From: Neodontobutis hainanensis
Lineage: Eukaryota; Chordata; Actinopteri; Gobiiformes; Odontobutidae
Assembly: GCA_024349245.1 (NCBI GenBank)
Contig: JALDNG010000884.1
Coordinates: 114,501 to 178,500 of the forward strand
Reading direction: 5' to 3'
Length of the DNA stretch: 64,000 nucleotides
Shown here piece by piece: positions 22,015 through 32,517 of this stretch; position 1 is the stretch's first letter; the number at the start of each line of letters is the position of its first letter. Position numbers and translations under genes: made by a program. The notes below the pieces were generated by a model that worked only from the letters and a program-made list of their open reading frames with translations, searched no databases and had not been told where the DNA came from.

Positions 22015-22879
22015 GTCATCTTAGGCAAAACAAAAGATCTGTGTTATTGTTTACAATTACAGTATTATAATAATTCATTTTAGAGATTTTAAAATGTTTA
22101 TAAATTATATTAGTGACACAAATATTCTCACAAAGCAAAGAATCTAAAAGAAGACTTGAAACACAAACACTCCCTGTTGCCACAGCCTACATGTTAGCAC
22201 CTACTGGAGTCTGAGTCAGCACTTTTCTGTGGATCTCCTTTTTATTTAAATTTTTACTCTAAACAATTATTACTGTATATCCTCTGTGAAAGCGCTAGTC
22301 TTTTAATCCGTGTGTACTGTCACTGGGTTGGTCTCCTCTGCAGCTCCAGCTCTGCTCGGTTTCCTTAGGGGGCAGCGATAAACAACATACACATTTACAT
22401 TTAGTCATTTTTATCAGACGCTTTACACTGATGGTGTGCGCTTTCACATTCAATCAGATTAGCAAAGTTGACACGAAACGCACAAGGCCAAGACAGTTTT
22501 TGAGTCTGTGTTGAGTCAAAACTCACGGTGTTACACGAGTCATGAGATGTTCATATTTCATAGTCCAAAGTCACAAACCAGTGATATGTCTTTAATGCTA
22601 AGTGCTGCACCTCTGCTACAGGTACATCAAAGTGCTGCCCATGTACGAGAAATAACGGAATATAGAGTGATAGAGTAAATCTAGATGTCTTTGTGTACTG
22701 GGCCACACGTATCAAAACCGCAGCAGCCCACTATAGCGCATTAGCCCGGTATCAGGAGCAGCTGAAGCTAACGTTTAACATACTTTACCTAACTAGCAAA
22801 GTGACAAAATTGATTAATTAACTTTAGCTTTACTGGGAAGAAACATAAATTGTGTTTTAAAAATATATGTTCAATCACC

Positions 22880-23131
22880 TCAAGACGCTGCTGCGGCCTT
22901 GTTACTTATCAGCGGGAGCTGTTTGGAGAAGCAATCCTGCTTAAAATACCCACTGCAAACTCCAGCTCTCAGCGGGAACTCACAGTGTTTCAGGCCAAGT
23001 GCACACAACCACTGGCGCCTAGTTTCCAAATCAACTGGAAAGCGATATAGTCCAGAAGGGCTGTTCCAACCAGCAACAATACAAGTACATGCTAATATAG
23101 CTAGCCTTCGACACCCGCTACTTGGGAACAA
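22880..23131 (-). CDS. THAP-domain-like exon
   Basis: The 83-residue frame contains SGLYRFPVDLETRRQWLCAL, then LKHCEFPLRAGVCSGYFKQD and CF. This matches the THAP zinc-finger layout: RFP, the invariant Trp of RRxWL, and a C-x2-(H)-F-x2-DCF end. Two features weaken it: the N-terminal Cys pair is spaced C-x-C, and the zinc-binding His is Tyr (CSGYF), so zinc binding may be lost. THAP proteins are DNA-binding factors or transposases. It lies antisense within the large unc13 intron and close to an inverted repeat. It may be the first exon of a small THAP gene, a pseudogene, or part of a transposon. Confidence 0.55.
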   Translation of the reverse strand: MFPSSGCRRLAILACTCIVAGWNSPSGLYRFPVDLETRRQWLCALGLKHCEFPLRAGVCSGYFKQDCFSKQLPLISNKAAAAS

Positions 23132-23639
23132 GGTGTTTTCATACTGGGGCGAGAGCCAATGCCAAGGGTGTGGTGGGCTCGTGCCAGGGGTGTGAGTAGT
23201 GAGCCGTTAGTAGAGCCAGCATACGTCACACAAGGAAACAACCTCAAATTGAAAAATTCAACTGCAATAACCACTGTTCAACCTGAAGAGGGCAGCACTT
23301 AGACGGTTTTACACCATAAATTGTCAAATTAATGAACTTTATACTCAAATGTCAAAAAATTGAGAGGGCATTCCTTTGTGGACAGCAATGTCTGAATTTG
23401 GGCCAGAGAGGCCAGATGGTTTGAGAGGGTGTGAAGGAAGCCATTTTTGTTCAAATGGTGACATTAGTGGAACTGAAAAGGGCTTAGAATGGGCAGAAAC
23501 AGAAGTAGGCAGAAATTAGAGTGGGATGCACTCTGGCGATGACCGAAAATCCAGATTATACAAACGGGCATTAACAGAACAGTTACTCTTAAAAAAAAAT
23601 GAGAATCCTGAAGATATCTGTTTGGACCTGGGACAAAGA

Positions 23640-23860
23640 GCTTCAGGGAGGCAGTAGCTCAGTGGTAGAGCGGTTGTCCTTCAACCAGAAGGTAGGGGGT
23701 TCGATCCCCACTCTCCCTACAGTTCATACTGTTGTGGTGTCCTTGGGCAAGACACTTAACCCACCTTGCCTCCAGTGGCTGTAACACTGGTAATTACTGT
23801 AGAACAATGTAAGTCGCTTTGGATAAAAGCGTCAGCTAAATGAATAAATGTAAATGTAAG
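23640..23860 (+). repeat. tRNA-derived SINE with LINE-shared tail
   Basis: The head tagctcagtggtagagc (box A) and gggttcgatcccc (box B) are strongly tRNA-like, followed by ccttgggcaagacacttaac and a tail gtaagtcgctttggataaaa ending in aaatgtaaatgtaa. The same tail ends a LINE fragment at 41319-41366. A related head occurs at 36072. Confidence 0.85.
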
Positions 23861-23934
23861 TTTGGGACAGTCTCCATTAGAAATGACACTGGAATAAACA
23901 ATCATTGCAGATGGTGGACTAATCAGAGACAAAT

Positions 23935-24115
23935 AGTCATGGTCCTGGGCTGGTCTACATGTGGTCCTCGTCTAAATGTGTTTTTTTGGGACTAGTTTAG
24001 GTCTAGTCTGAGTCTAGTTTGGTTTTGGGTCTGGTACTGGCCTTGGTCTGGTCTAGACATGGTCTTGGTCTGGGTTTTGGTCCTGGTCTTGTCTACTCTT
24101 GGTCTGAATATACTC
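23935..24115. repeat. GGTCTGG/GGTCTTG-type low-complexity minisatellite
   Basis: Irregular tandem ggtctggtcttggtc-like units. It sits between two related 55-bp segments (23488-23545 and 24118-24175). No gene. Confidence 0.7.
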
Positions 24116-24535
24116 GAATAGGCAGAAACGGTAAGCAGAAGTTAGAGTGGGCCGCACTCTGGAAACTCCCTAACTTCCCAAAAAGTTTAAGGTTTTTACA
24201 CAGCGACATGGGAAAAACTGTAAAATACAATTGTCCCCAAATTTAGACGCATTTTAAAGTTTGAACAACAAAAAATTGTTAAACAGGTGAGGAGTTGAAA
24301 GCGGACAAAAATCAGCAGAAAAACCTTTAAAGACCCACAAGAAGTTGCATTACAATGCAACCACCTAATTATCTACTAGCTAAATCTGGTCCAGAGCATT
24401 TCCTCTCTCTTGAGGTTAATGTTTTCTGTGCAATGTCCTTGTTAAATAAATAAAAAAAAACTGTTTTAACTGTCCATTAGCCATCTGGAAGATGTTATTT
24501 TCTTGTTTGTTTTTTATTAATGACTCCTGTGCACT
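24116..24535. other. No gene recognised
   Basis: Intronic sequence starting with the second copy of the gcagaagttagagtgggc segment, then AT-rich DNA without recognisable features. Confidence 0.3.
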
Positions 24536-24539
24536 TGAG

Positions 24540-25292
24540 TCACTCTTTATGCTCTGTTTTTACTGGTAACATGTTGGTTCTGAGGCGGGAGAAGCCTGTT
24601 AGGAAACAAGTAAAGGTATAGAGTACAGTGTTTCATGGACAAAATGACTGATGTCTGAAGTTACAACTCCTTCTATAAAGACTCAATTCCCCAAATAAGT
24701 CAAAATTTAACTAACAACAACAGTGGATTTCTAAGGACATTAAATAACTGCTTATCAAAAAAGCGTCACACTTTGGAAAATGTCTAATTGAGACACAAGG
24801 ATAAGATTGAGGCTGAAGATTAACAAATTAAAAAGAACCTGGACAGGTATGAAAACAATGATTGGGTCACATGATACAGTCAACAGAGTTGTCATGGATG
24901 TGTTTAATTCTGATAAACACTCATGGCAGATGAACTAAATACATTATATACACGGTTCAACACATTGGATTTTGATAAGATTGACGACATCAGGGCAATG
25001 ACTCGGGCCATCCATGTCTGTTGATTTTAACATTGGGGCTAAGCTATTCTGCCAAACCAAACACAAAAGCCCAGGGCCAGATTACATTTGTGGACAAACA
25101 TTAAGATGTGCTCACCAACTTTGGTTTGGTGGACTTTGTATTAGGCAAGAGCTAAATGGCATTTTATTTTTTGTGCTCAATGCCTCTACTGGTTCCTCCC
25201 AAGGCTGCTGTTTCTCCCCTCTTTTCTACATTCTGCCAGTCTGCCGCTGTTTTTGCAAGCGTGTTGTCTATGTTGTTCTCATACTACTGTGA
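24540..25292 (+). mobile_element. Fragmented Rex1/CR1-like LINE
   Basis: ttctgaggcgggagaagcct matches the linker also seen on minus at about 53660-53640. Further on, KSPGPDYICGQTLRCAHQL and STGSSQGCCFSPLFYILPVC correspond to the KAPGPDG... and TGSPQGC.LSPLLY blocks of a LINE reverse transcriptase. The catalytic part between is deleted and the frame is broken. Confidence 0.65.
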
Positions 25293-25423
25293 GAATACTC
25301 ACAGCAAGAAGGTCGTGAGTTAAAAACCCGGTCGACTTAAACATTCTCAGCCGACTCCGGTCTTTCAGTGAGGAGTCTGCATGTCCGCCACGTGTTACCG
25401 TGGGTTCTCTTCGGGTATTCTGG
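25293..25423 (+). repeat. V-SINE, left half (interrupted by DIRS element)
   Basis: Contains cagcaagaaggtcgtgagtt, ggtctttcagtgaggagtct and gtgggttctcttcgggtatt, the V-SINE core in + orientation. It stops at 25423 where the DIRS element begins; the missing right part resumes at about 30706. Confidence 0.85.
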
Positions 25424-25447
25424 TTCCCTATCAAAAGCTACACTCGA

Positions 25448-25631
25448 TGCTGCGTAGCATACGCTATGGGGAAACATTCTTTGTGTGACCGGTTGTGAAG
25501 CACGTGTGTCAAACACGCCAAGAATTGGCTTATAATACCTCAGTTGGTGAGCACATCAGCGGCAGCTGTGTGATTGCGCGCACCTGAACAGAGGGTATAA
25601 GAACACATGACACGGAAGCGTCTTCAGGTTT
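25448..25631 (+). repeat. DIRS left inverted terminal repeat
   Basis: Starts gatgctgcgtagcatacgct and ends gaagcgtcttcaggt; its reverse complement is at 30469-30652 with a few substitutions and a small indel. The outer bases (25424-25447) are not repeated at the right end but are complemented in the internal region. Confidence 0.92.
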
Positions 25632-25783
25632 CTTTGTCTTCAGATCGCATTGTGTGAAGTGTGAGCAAACCTACTCTCTGTGCCAGTACGAAATAAAGGA
25701 TTGAATAAGATAATCACTTTCTAAAGCAAAGCAAAGCAGTACATTTAAATTAAATAAAGTATCATGGCTGGATTCAGGAAGAA

Positions 25784-27109
25784 ATGTGTTCCTCCGTGCC
25801 AGAGTGTATGGGGGAAGAACACGCGGCCATGGGACTTTCTGGGGAGTGTGAGCACTGTGATCTTTTGCCTGCTAAGATCCTACGTGCCCGGCTCGCTTTC
25901 TTTAAAGAGGAGCAAGCCGCCTCCCCGCTCCGGTCGTGGGGTTCGCGTGTTGATCTGGATGAGGCGCAGGGATCAGAGAGTCCCATGTCCCTTGCGCTCT
26001 CACCAGATGAGGCAGACACCGTCTCTGTGCTCAGGCGGGCGCGCTCCGGCGCTACCCGCGAGCACGTCGATGAAACCTCATCCCTGGCTTCTGGGGGAGC
26101 CGCAGCCTCGGAGCGCTCTACCCGCTCTGATGCTGCATTTGAGGAGCTGCTCGAGGTGGTTACAAGAGCAGTGGCGCGGCTGAATATTGAGTGGCCTCAG
26201 TAGCAGGGCCCCCCTAAACACTCAAAACTGGATGACAGGTTTCTGTCAGGTGGCCAGGGAGAGGGACCACAGCGGCGGTCTCTCCCCTTTTTCAGGGACC
26301 TCCATGAGGAGTTGGCACGCTCATGGAATAAGCCCTATTCGTCCCGTGTTTTTGTGCCTTCGACGTCGATTTATTTGACTATCGTGGGCACACAGGTGCG
26401 GGGCTATGGGTCGATGCCCCAGGTGGAAGAGACGCTTGCGGGTTATCTCTCCCCCGGGACATCATCCTCCCTGAGAAAACCTACCCTCCCCAACAAGCCA
26501 TGCCGGTTCACATCATCACTGGTGGGGAAGGCTTTCCAGGCGGCGGGTCAGGCTGGTGCAGCACTGCACACCATGGCAGTTTTGCAGGCATACCAGGCTG
26601 AGCTGCTTAAAGATTTGAGCACAAGGGGTACTGTGGACGAGGACGCGTTTTCTGAGCTACGCCGTGCCACAGACCTCTCTCTCCGTGCAACTAAGCAGAC
26701 GGATCGCGCTATTGGCCGCTCCATGTCTGCTTTGGTTGCGACGGAAAGACATCTGTGGCTTAACCTCACGGGCATCAGAGAGAAGGACCGCGCCTTCCTC
26801 CTGGATGCACCCATCTCGCCTTCCGGTCTTTTTGGCGAAGCGGTAGACTCCGTCGCCACTAAGTTCCGCGAGGCAAAACGCTACGAGGAAGCGTTTGTGA
26901 GGTTCCTTCCTCGCCGTGCTCAGCAGCCGGGACCATCAGCCACCCAGTCCCGGCCAGGTCCAGCCCCTTCAAGAGAAAAGCGGGCTGCCCAGAAGGAGAG
27001 TGTGGCGAATCGTGCCCCCCCTCGTAAGGACTGGGGAGCGGATTCTCGCGCTGCTCAAAAGAGAATAGACCTGCGGAATATTATCACCGCCAAGAAGCAG
27101 AGGTCCTGA
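25784..27109 (+). pseudogene. DIRS gag-like ORF with one in-frame amber stop
   Basis: One frame is open from ATG 25784 to 27109 apart from a TAG at 26201-26203, giving 139 residues, the stop, then about 300 residues. The N-terminal part is acidic and Ser-rich. The C-terminal part is helical (LVGKAFQAAGQAGAALHTMA, RATKQTDRAIGRSMSALVAT) and ends basic (KRIDLRNIITAKKQRS), as in DIRS gag proteins, which are thought to coat the RNA. With a single stop, this is the best-preserved gene of the element. Confidence 0.85.
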
Positions 27110-27263
27110 AATTGGTGCGCCCATGGCCGCGGGGGTGTACTCCCACCGGGTGGGGCACAACAAAATCCAACAGAGTCTAAAGACTCCATGTTGGCACCCC
27201 TAGGAGCCCGCTGTTTTTTCTCCGCCGCCACTGGCGTTTCGGGGAGCAGCAGTCTCCAGCGCA

Positions 27264-28350
27264 ATGATAAGTGTCCAGACGTCGCCGGCCTTGGTTCAGG
27301 ACGGCGGGTGTCTTACATCCCCCCCAAAAAACGGCACGGCAAAACTACTGCCCCTTGCGGAGAAATTGGCAGCATGGATGCTACTGCCAAATATCTCCCC
27401 GTGGGTAATAAGGACTGTGGCCAAAGGCTACAGAATTCAGTTCGCCTATTGTCCTCCGCGTTTCAACGGCGTGGTCACCACTTCCGTGAAACCGGAACAA
27501 GCCCATGTATTGACACAGGAACTGCAGGTTCTGCTGGACAAAGGGGCCATAGAACGTGTTCCCCCACCAGACAGACAAACCGGGTTTTACAGCCGGTATT
27601 TTCTAGTTCCGAAAAAAGATGGGGGGCTGCGCCCGATTTTAGACCTCCGCGGGTTAAACCGCTACCTCAAAGCATTGAGATTCAAAATGCTCACAATAAA
27701 AATGATTGTGTCCCAGATCCGATTAGGCGACTGGTTTGTCACCATCCATCTGAAGGACGCATATTTTCACATAAAAATCCTGCCACAGCACAGAAGGTTC
27801 CTGAGGTTCGCTTTGGGCGGCGTACCAGTATCGGGTTCTTCCGCTCGCCTGGCCTTGTCACCCGTACATATACAAAATGCATGGATGCAGCCTTGGCTCC
27901 TTGCGACTCCAGGGCATCCGCATTTTGAATTACATAGACGACTGGCTGATATTAGCTCAGTCTCAGGAGCTAGTGCTTCGACATCGGGATGTCGTCCTAG
28001 CTCATCTAGACTCTCTAGGCTTGAGACTCAACGCCGAGAAGAGCGTCCTCTCGGCCGCCCAGAGGACAACATATCTAGGGGTTGTTTGGGACTCAACCGA
28101 GATGCAGGCACATCTGTCTCCTGCACGTGTCAGGTCCATTCTAACTACCCTGAAAGCTATCAGGCTAGGCCAGGAAGTGACTGTGCACTTCTTTCAAAGA
28201 ATATTGGGTCTCATGGCATCTGCATCCACGGTAATTCCTTTGGGCCTTCTGCACATGAGACCATTTCAGCTGTGGCTCAGAGCCAGGGGGTTTCATCCAA
28301 GGGCCAACCCCCTGAAGCAAATAAGGGTTACGCCGAGGGCTTTGTACCCT
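27264..28350 (+). pseudogene. DIRS reverse transcriptase, frameshifted
   Basis: The first frame (from 27264) carries FYSRYFLVPKKDGGLRPILD and LKDAYFHIKILPQHRRFLRF (first catalytic Asp). Small indels at about 27815-27875 move the reading to another frame, in which NYIDDWLILAQ (catalytic YIDD, about 27930), LRLNAEKS and TTYLGVVWDS follow. A further shift near 28340 leads into RNase H. All RT motifs are recognisable and only reading-frame errors disable it. The small number of lesions suggests recent loss. Confidence 0.9.
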
Positions 28351-28354
28351 AGGT

Positions 28355-29212
28355 ATGTGGTTCAGACCCCAGTTTCTCACTTTGGGTCCCACCCTAGGTC
28401 CATGTTGTCGTCGCATGATGCTAACGACAGATGCATCCCTCACGGGCTGGGGCGCGGTCTTAGATGGCCGTCCAGCTCAAGGGATATGGAGAGGCCATCT
28501 TCTCGCATGGCACATCAATTGCCTCGAGATGAAGGCTGTATTTCTGGCCCTGAAATACTTCCTCCAGCAGCTAAGGGGCTACCATGTCCTAGTACAAGTA
28601 GACAGCACAGCGGTGGTCTCTTACATAAATCGTCAGGGCGGACTGCGTTCGTGCCGCTTGAACAAGCTAGCGCAGCAGGTGCTGCTTTGGGCACAGGACA
28701 AGTTCCTGTCCCTCAGGGCGATTTATATCCCCGGGCGCATGAATGTGGGAGCAGATTTATTGCCCAGACAAGCGGTGACACAAGGGGAGTGGAAACTCCA
28801 CCCAAAGGTAGTGAGCCAAATCTGGGAAAGATTTTACGAAGCAGAGGTGGACCTCTTTGCCTCACAGCAGACAGCACAATGTCCCCTCTACTTCTCTCTG
28901 ACTCCTCCAGCTCCCCTGGGTCTGGACGCAATGGCCCATGTGTGGCCCAGACTCCGCCTTTATGCATTTCCCCCGGTGGCTCTTCTCCCGAGAGTCCTGG
29001 CGAAGGTCCGTCAACGGGGGTCGCGCCTCTTACTTGTAGCGCCCCGTTGGCCGACCAGAGTGTGGTTCTCAGACCTAATATCTCTCCTCGACGGCTCGCC
29101 ATGGGCGATTTCGACCATGAGGGATCTCCTTTCTCAGGCACAGGGGACAGTGTTTCATCCCCGGCCCGAGCTCTGGAACCTTTACGTCTGGCCCCTGAGG
29201 GGGACCAATTAA
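28355..29212 (+). pseudogene. DIRS RNase H and linker domain
   Basis: An open frame of 285 codons encodes MLTTDASLTGWGAVLDGRPA (RNase H first Asp), HINCLEMKAVFLALKYF (Glu), VQVDSTAVVSYINRQGG (Asp), then FYEAEVDLFASQQTAQCPLY and WPRLRLYAFPPVALLPRVL, a conserved DIRS extension. In an intact element this would be fused to the RT; here it is cut off by the upstream shift. It overlaps the recombinase ORF, as is usual in DIRS elements. Confidence 0.92.
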
Positions 29213-30235
29213 GAGACGTCGGGCTCCCAGCCCCTGTTGTAGAGACAATTTTGAGTGCTAGGTCTCCCTCTACTAGGAGAACATATGCCTGCAAATGGCG
29301 TGTCTTTGATGCCTGGTGTGCTACACACCATACAGACCCAATCCACTGCCAGATTGTTTCAGTGTTGGAGGTTCTGCAGGACAAACTGTCCTCGGGCACT
29401 AATCCTAGCACACTCAGGGTTTTTGTGGCCGCCATTTCGGCTTGCCACGCCCTGATTGACGGGGTCTCGATAGGGAGACACCCTCTGGTTGCCCGCTTCA
29501 TTCGAGGCCAAGCGGTTGAGACCACACACTAGAGCTAGAGTTCCTTCCTGGGACCTAGCTATAGTACTGGAGGGCTTAGTAAGCACTCCTTTTGAACCAT
29601 TAGAGTCAGCGCCTGTCAGGTTTCTGACTCTAAAGATGGTTCTTCTGGCGGCCATTACCACTCTCAAGAGGGTTGGAGATTTGCAGGCTCTGTCAGTTTC
29701 GCCCTCCTGCCTAGACTTTGCCCCTGGGCTGGTCAAAGCCATTTTGCATCCTCACCCTAACTATCTTACAAAAGTTCCATTCTTGACCATAAATCCGGTC
29801 ATTCTTGAAGCCTTCTGTGCTCCTCCATTTACAACACCGGAGCAGGAGAGACTTCACTTACTGTGTCCAGTACGTGCCCTCCAGACTTATGTCCACCGCA
29901 CCTGCCAGTGGCGTAAGTCCGAACAGCTATTCATATGCTACGGGGGCTGCAAGCTGGGGGTGGCAGCTACCAGACAGACTATATCACGTTGGGTGAGGGA
30001 TGGCATTGCCCTGGCCTATGAGGTGCGCGGTCAAACTTCGCCCATAGGTGTAAGGGCTCATTCTACTAGAGGTGTTGCAGCTTCAACAGCTTTAGCAAAA
30101 GGTGCCCCTCTGCAGCAAGTTTGTGATGCGGCAGGCTGGTCCTCCCTGCACACATTCATTAGATTCTATAGCTTGGATGTTCATGCTACTCCGGGCTCGC
30201 ATGTCCTTGAGTCATCATCCCAAAATTGTTTTTGA
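29205..30235 (+). pseudogene. DIRS tyrosine recombinase, one frameshift
   Basis: N-terminal part (29205-29515): RSPSTRRTYACKWRVFDAWC, a core-binding domain. After a shift near 29515 the catalytic domain continues to 30235. It contains ITTLKRVGDLQAL (Arg I, about 29665), RAHSTRGVAAS (H-x-x-R box, about 30057) and FIRFYSLD (catalytic Tyr, about 30172). All catalytic residues expected of a tyrosine recombinase are present. The enzyme would insert the circular DNA copy. It ends HVLESSSQNCF and is followed by the internal complementary region. Confidence 0.92.
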
Positions 30236-30294
30236 GACCTCTTTTGTGTTGTGCACACTTCACAACCCGGGGGGTCCAGACACTTACAGTGCGG

Positions 30295-30425
30295 CGGCGT
30301 TGGTATTCTCGTTCCCCATAGCGTATGCTACGCAGCATCGAGTGTAGCTTTTGATAGGGAACGCCTCGGTTACTTGACTGTAACCCTGTTCCCTTAAAAA
30401 GCGGGAACGAGATGCTGCGCTGCAG
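30295..30425 (+). repeat. DIRS internal complementary region
   Basis: Contains catagcgtatgctacgcagc and gagtgtagcttttgatagg, the reverse complement of the element's left outer end. It runs directly into ggttacttgactgtaaccct, the reverse complement of its right outer end. In DIRS replication this region templates joining of the ends into a circle. Confidence 0.92.
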
Positions 30426-30468
30426 TGCCGCACGGGGCGTGTCCGGGCGCTCTTCAGACAAAGTTGAC

Positions 30469-30705
30469 CTGAAGACGCTTCCGCGTCATGCGTTCTTATA
30501 CCCTCTGTTCAGGTGCGCGCAATCACACAGCTGCCGCTGATGAGCTGCGTCACCAACAGAGGTATTATAAGCCAATTCTTGGCGTGTTTGACACACGTGT
30601 TTCACAACCGGTCACACAAAGAATGTTTCCCCATAGCGTATGCTACGCAGCATCTCGTTCCCACTTTTTAAGGGAACAGGGTTACAGTCAAGTAACCCGA
30701 GACGT
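30469..30705 (+). repeat. DIRS right inverted terminal repeat and extension
   Basis: Begins acctgaagacgcttccgcg, the reverse complement of the left repeat's inner end, and runs through catagcgtatgctacgcagc to an outer extension containing gggttacagtcaagtaaccc. Confidence 0.92.
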
Positions 30706-30770
30706 TCCTACAACTGTCAAACACATGAATGTACAGGTTTATTGGCAACTCTAAAGTGCCTCAAGCCTCT
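30706..30770 (+). repeat. V-SINE, right part after the DIRS insertion
   Basis: Contains acatgaatgtacaggtttat and tggcaactctaaagtg, which continue the V-SINE sequence interrupted at 25423. Confidence 0.75.
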
Positions 30771-31375
30771 CTCATGAAACCTCAAACGGTCCTTGAGTTA
30801 GGGCGGCGCGATACGGCAAAATATGGTGAAGTACGGCAATATACCGTCGTCCACCAAAATCATGTTTACAGCCTGGTACAAAAGATGGCTCCGGTCTCTA
30901 GAGCTAAGTTTTTACTACGTGAAAACTCTAGTGTTTAATATTTTGTTCACTGTAATGGAAAGGAAATGAGCAAAAAGAATCAATGATATTCTGTGAGAGG
31001 AACAAAATACCAGATACTATCAGACAAATATTTAAGGCTTTTGACTAGTTTTTAAACAGTAAAAAGAAAATGGCTGATACATACTGTAGATCTGTCAGCA
31101 CTAAAGACTTGAACTTGTTTTTGTGTTTCACTCTAAACATTGTATTTGTTTTTACAGGCTGTGTTTTTTTTTTTTTTTGGTTGTTACATGTAGTTAGTAA
31201 GAATACAAATACTGTGTCATATTTTATTGGTCTTTTAACATCATGGCCAAGGGGCAAAAAACAGCCTTGTGGCTAATTTGGGCATTTTTAATCATATTTG
31301 TCCACGTTTTTTTTTAATGAAATTGCATTGTCCCCTCATAAATAAATGAATCTAATATTTATAGTATAAATCTTA
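30771..31375. other. AT-rich DNA; a transposon-like cggcgcgatacggcaaaat motif
   Basis: The stretch 30800-30855 (ggcggcgcgatacggcaaaa ... cggcaatataccgtcgtcc) looks like the end of a non-autonomous DNA transposon. The rest shows no gene. Confidence 0.3.
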
Positions 31376-31939
31376 CTGCTTTAAAACAGATGGAGAATAA
31401 TTCTAATCTGCCTCCACAATTTCTGTTGAACTGAAGGAAGTACTGAATTTATTTCTGTTGGCCCATGGATGCTTCTCTGCCTTTCAGGACACTTTTCATA
31501 GGTGCTTGTGATCACCTTGCACCATCTCGAAAAAAAAGGATAACCAAATGTCCGATGTTAATCACAGGAAGTTTTTAAATTTGACTATGATAAGTTAAAA
31601 CATCAGCTTTATTGGTTGATGTTCAAATGACACAATGTCATTATACAACAACAAAATTATGATTTCAATATAGGTAGGAGCCTATGTTTATTTGTTATTT
31701 TGCCTTTTAATCATGATTATTTCTATAGAATACTATACCTAGTTTGGTATTTACATAATTTGTTCGGGTACCTGCAGTTATGTTAACCTGATTATTTGTT
31801 TATACATTAGTTTGGCAAATGGTTCAAATCAATAATTCTCCCCAAGTTTAATGTGAATTGCTGCTCTAAAATGTCTACACCAGATGCTAAATGTGACTAG
31901 GGGAACCCACAGTGGAGTCCAACACTATTTTTATTCTAC

Positions 31940-32469
31940 AAACCTGATTCCAAAATAGTTGGGACACTGTACAAAATGTGAATAAAAAAAGAATGCAATG
32001 AAGTTTCAAATTTTAATATTTTATTCAGAATGCAACAGATGACATATCAAATGTTTAAACTGAGAAAATGTAGCATTTTAAGGGAAAAATAAGTTGATTC
32101 TAAATTTCTTGGCATCAACACATCTCAAAAGTTGGGACAAGGTCATGTTCCCCTCTGTGTAGCCCCTCTTCTTTTTATAAGAGTCTGCAAACGTCTAAGG
32201 ACTGAGGAGACAAGCTGCTCAAGTTTAGGAACAGGAATGTTGTCCCGTTCTTGTCTAATACAGGATTCTAGTTACTCAACTGTCTCAGGTCTTCTTTGTT
32301 GCATCTTTCTCTTTATGATGGTCCAAATTTTTTCTGTGGGTGAAAGATCTGGACATGTCAGAACCAGATCCTTCTTCTACACAGCCATGATGTTGTAATG
32401 AATGCAGGATGTGTCTGACATTGTCATGTTGGAAAATGCAAGGTTTTCCCTGAAAGAGACAACGTCTGG

Positions 32470-32470
<1 letters not shown>
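31940..32470 (+). mobile_element. Tc1/mariner-type transposon fragment
   Basis: Begins cctgattccaaaatagttgg, the terminus of a very common fish Tc1/mariner-type element, and continues with its subterminal region and the 3' end of its transposase on the minus strand (a stretch encoding a short part of the C-terminal catalytic domain). It is cut off at the AAT microsatellite; the other terminus is missing. Confidence 0.75.

Positions 32471-32516
<46 letters not shown>
32471..32516. repeat. (AAT)15 microsatellite
   Basis: 46 bp of uninterrupted TAA units at the broken edge of the Tc1/mariner fragment. Confidence 0.98.

Positions 32517-32517
<1 letters not shown>

Larger units (their letters stand above)
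20150..23458 (-). mobile_element. Inverted-repeat-bounded segment, possible THAP-type DNA transposon
   Basis: The block at about 20150-20225 (gcttccttcacacctctctc, caaaggaatgccc) is repeated in inverted orientation at about 23365-23458. Between them lie a THAP-like coding exon on the minus strand starting about 230 bp inside the right repeat, possible further minus-strand exons, and a V-SINE. THAP domains occur in P-element and Kolobok transposases, so a decayed transposon is a reasonable reading. Alternatively the inverted copies are unrelated repeats around a host THAP gene. No transposase catalytic core was found. Confidence 0.4.
25424..30705 (+). mobile_element. DIRS-like tyrosine-recombinase retrotransposon, nearly complete
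   Basis: About 5.3 kb with all DIRS hallmarks: inverted terminal repeats (25448-25631 and 30469-30652, roughly 95% alike by eye); an internal complementary region (about 30295-30420) containing the reverse complements of both outer ends joined together; and the gene order gag, RT, RNase H, tyrosine recombinase. DIRS elements use a tyrosine recombinase in place of an integrase and make no target duplication. This copy is recently dead: one in-frame TAG in gag, frameshifts in RT and at the RT/RNase H junction, and one in the recombinase. It interrupts a V-SINE. Confidence 0.95.

Noticed and set aside
23640..23715. tRNA gene (boxes A and B present)
   Set aside because: The head is tRNA-like but runs into SINE body and tail, the cloverleaf stems are imperfect, and a related diverged copy exists at 36072.
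30488..30754. 88-codon ORF
   Set aside because: Falls in the DIRS terminal repeat; no homology.
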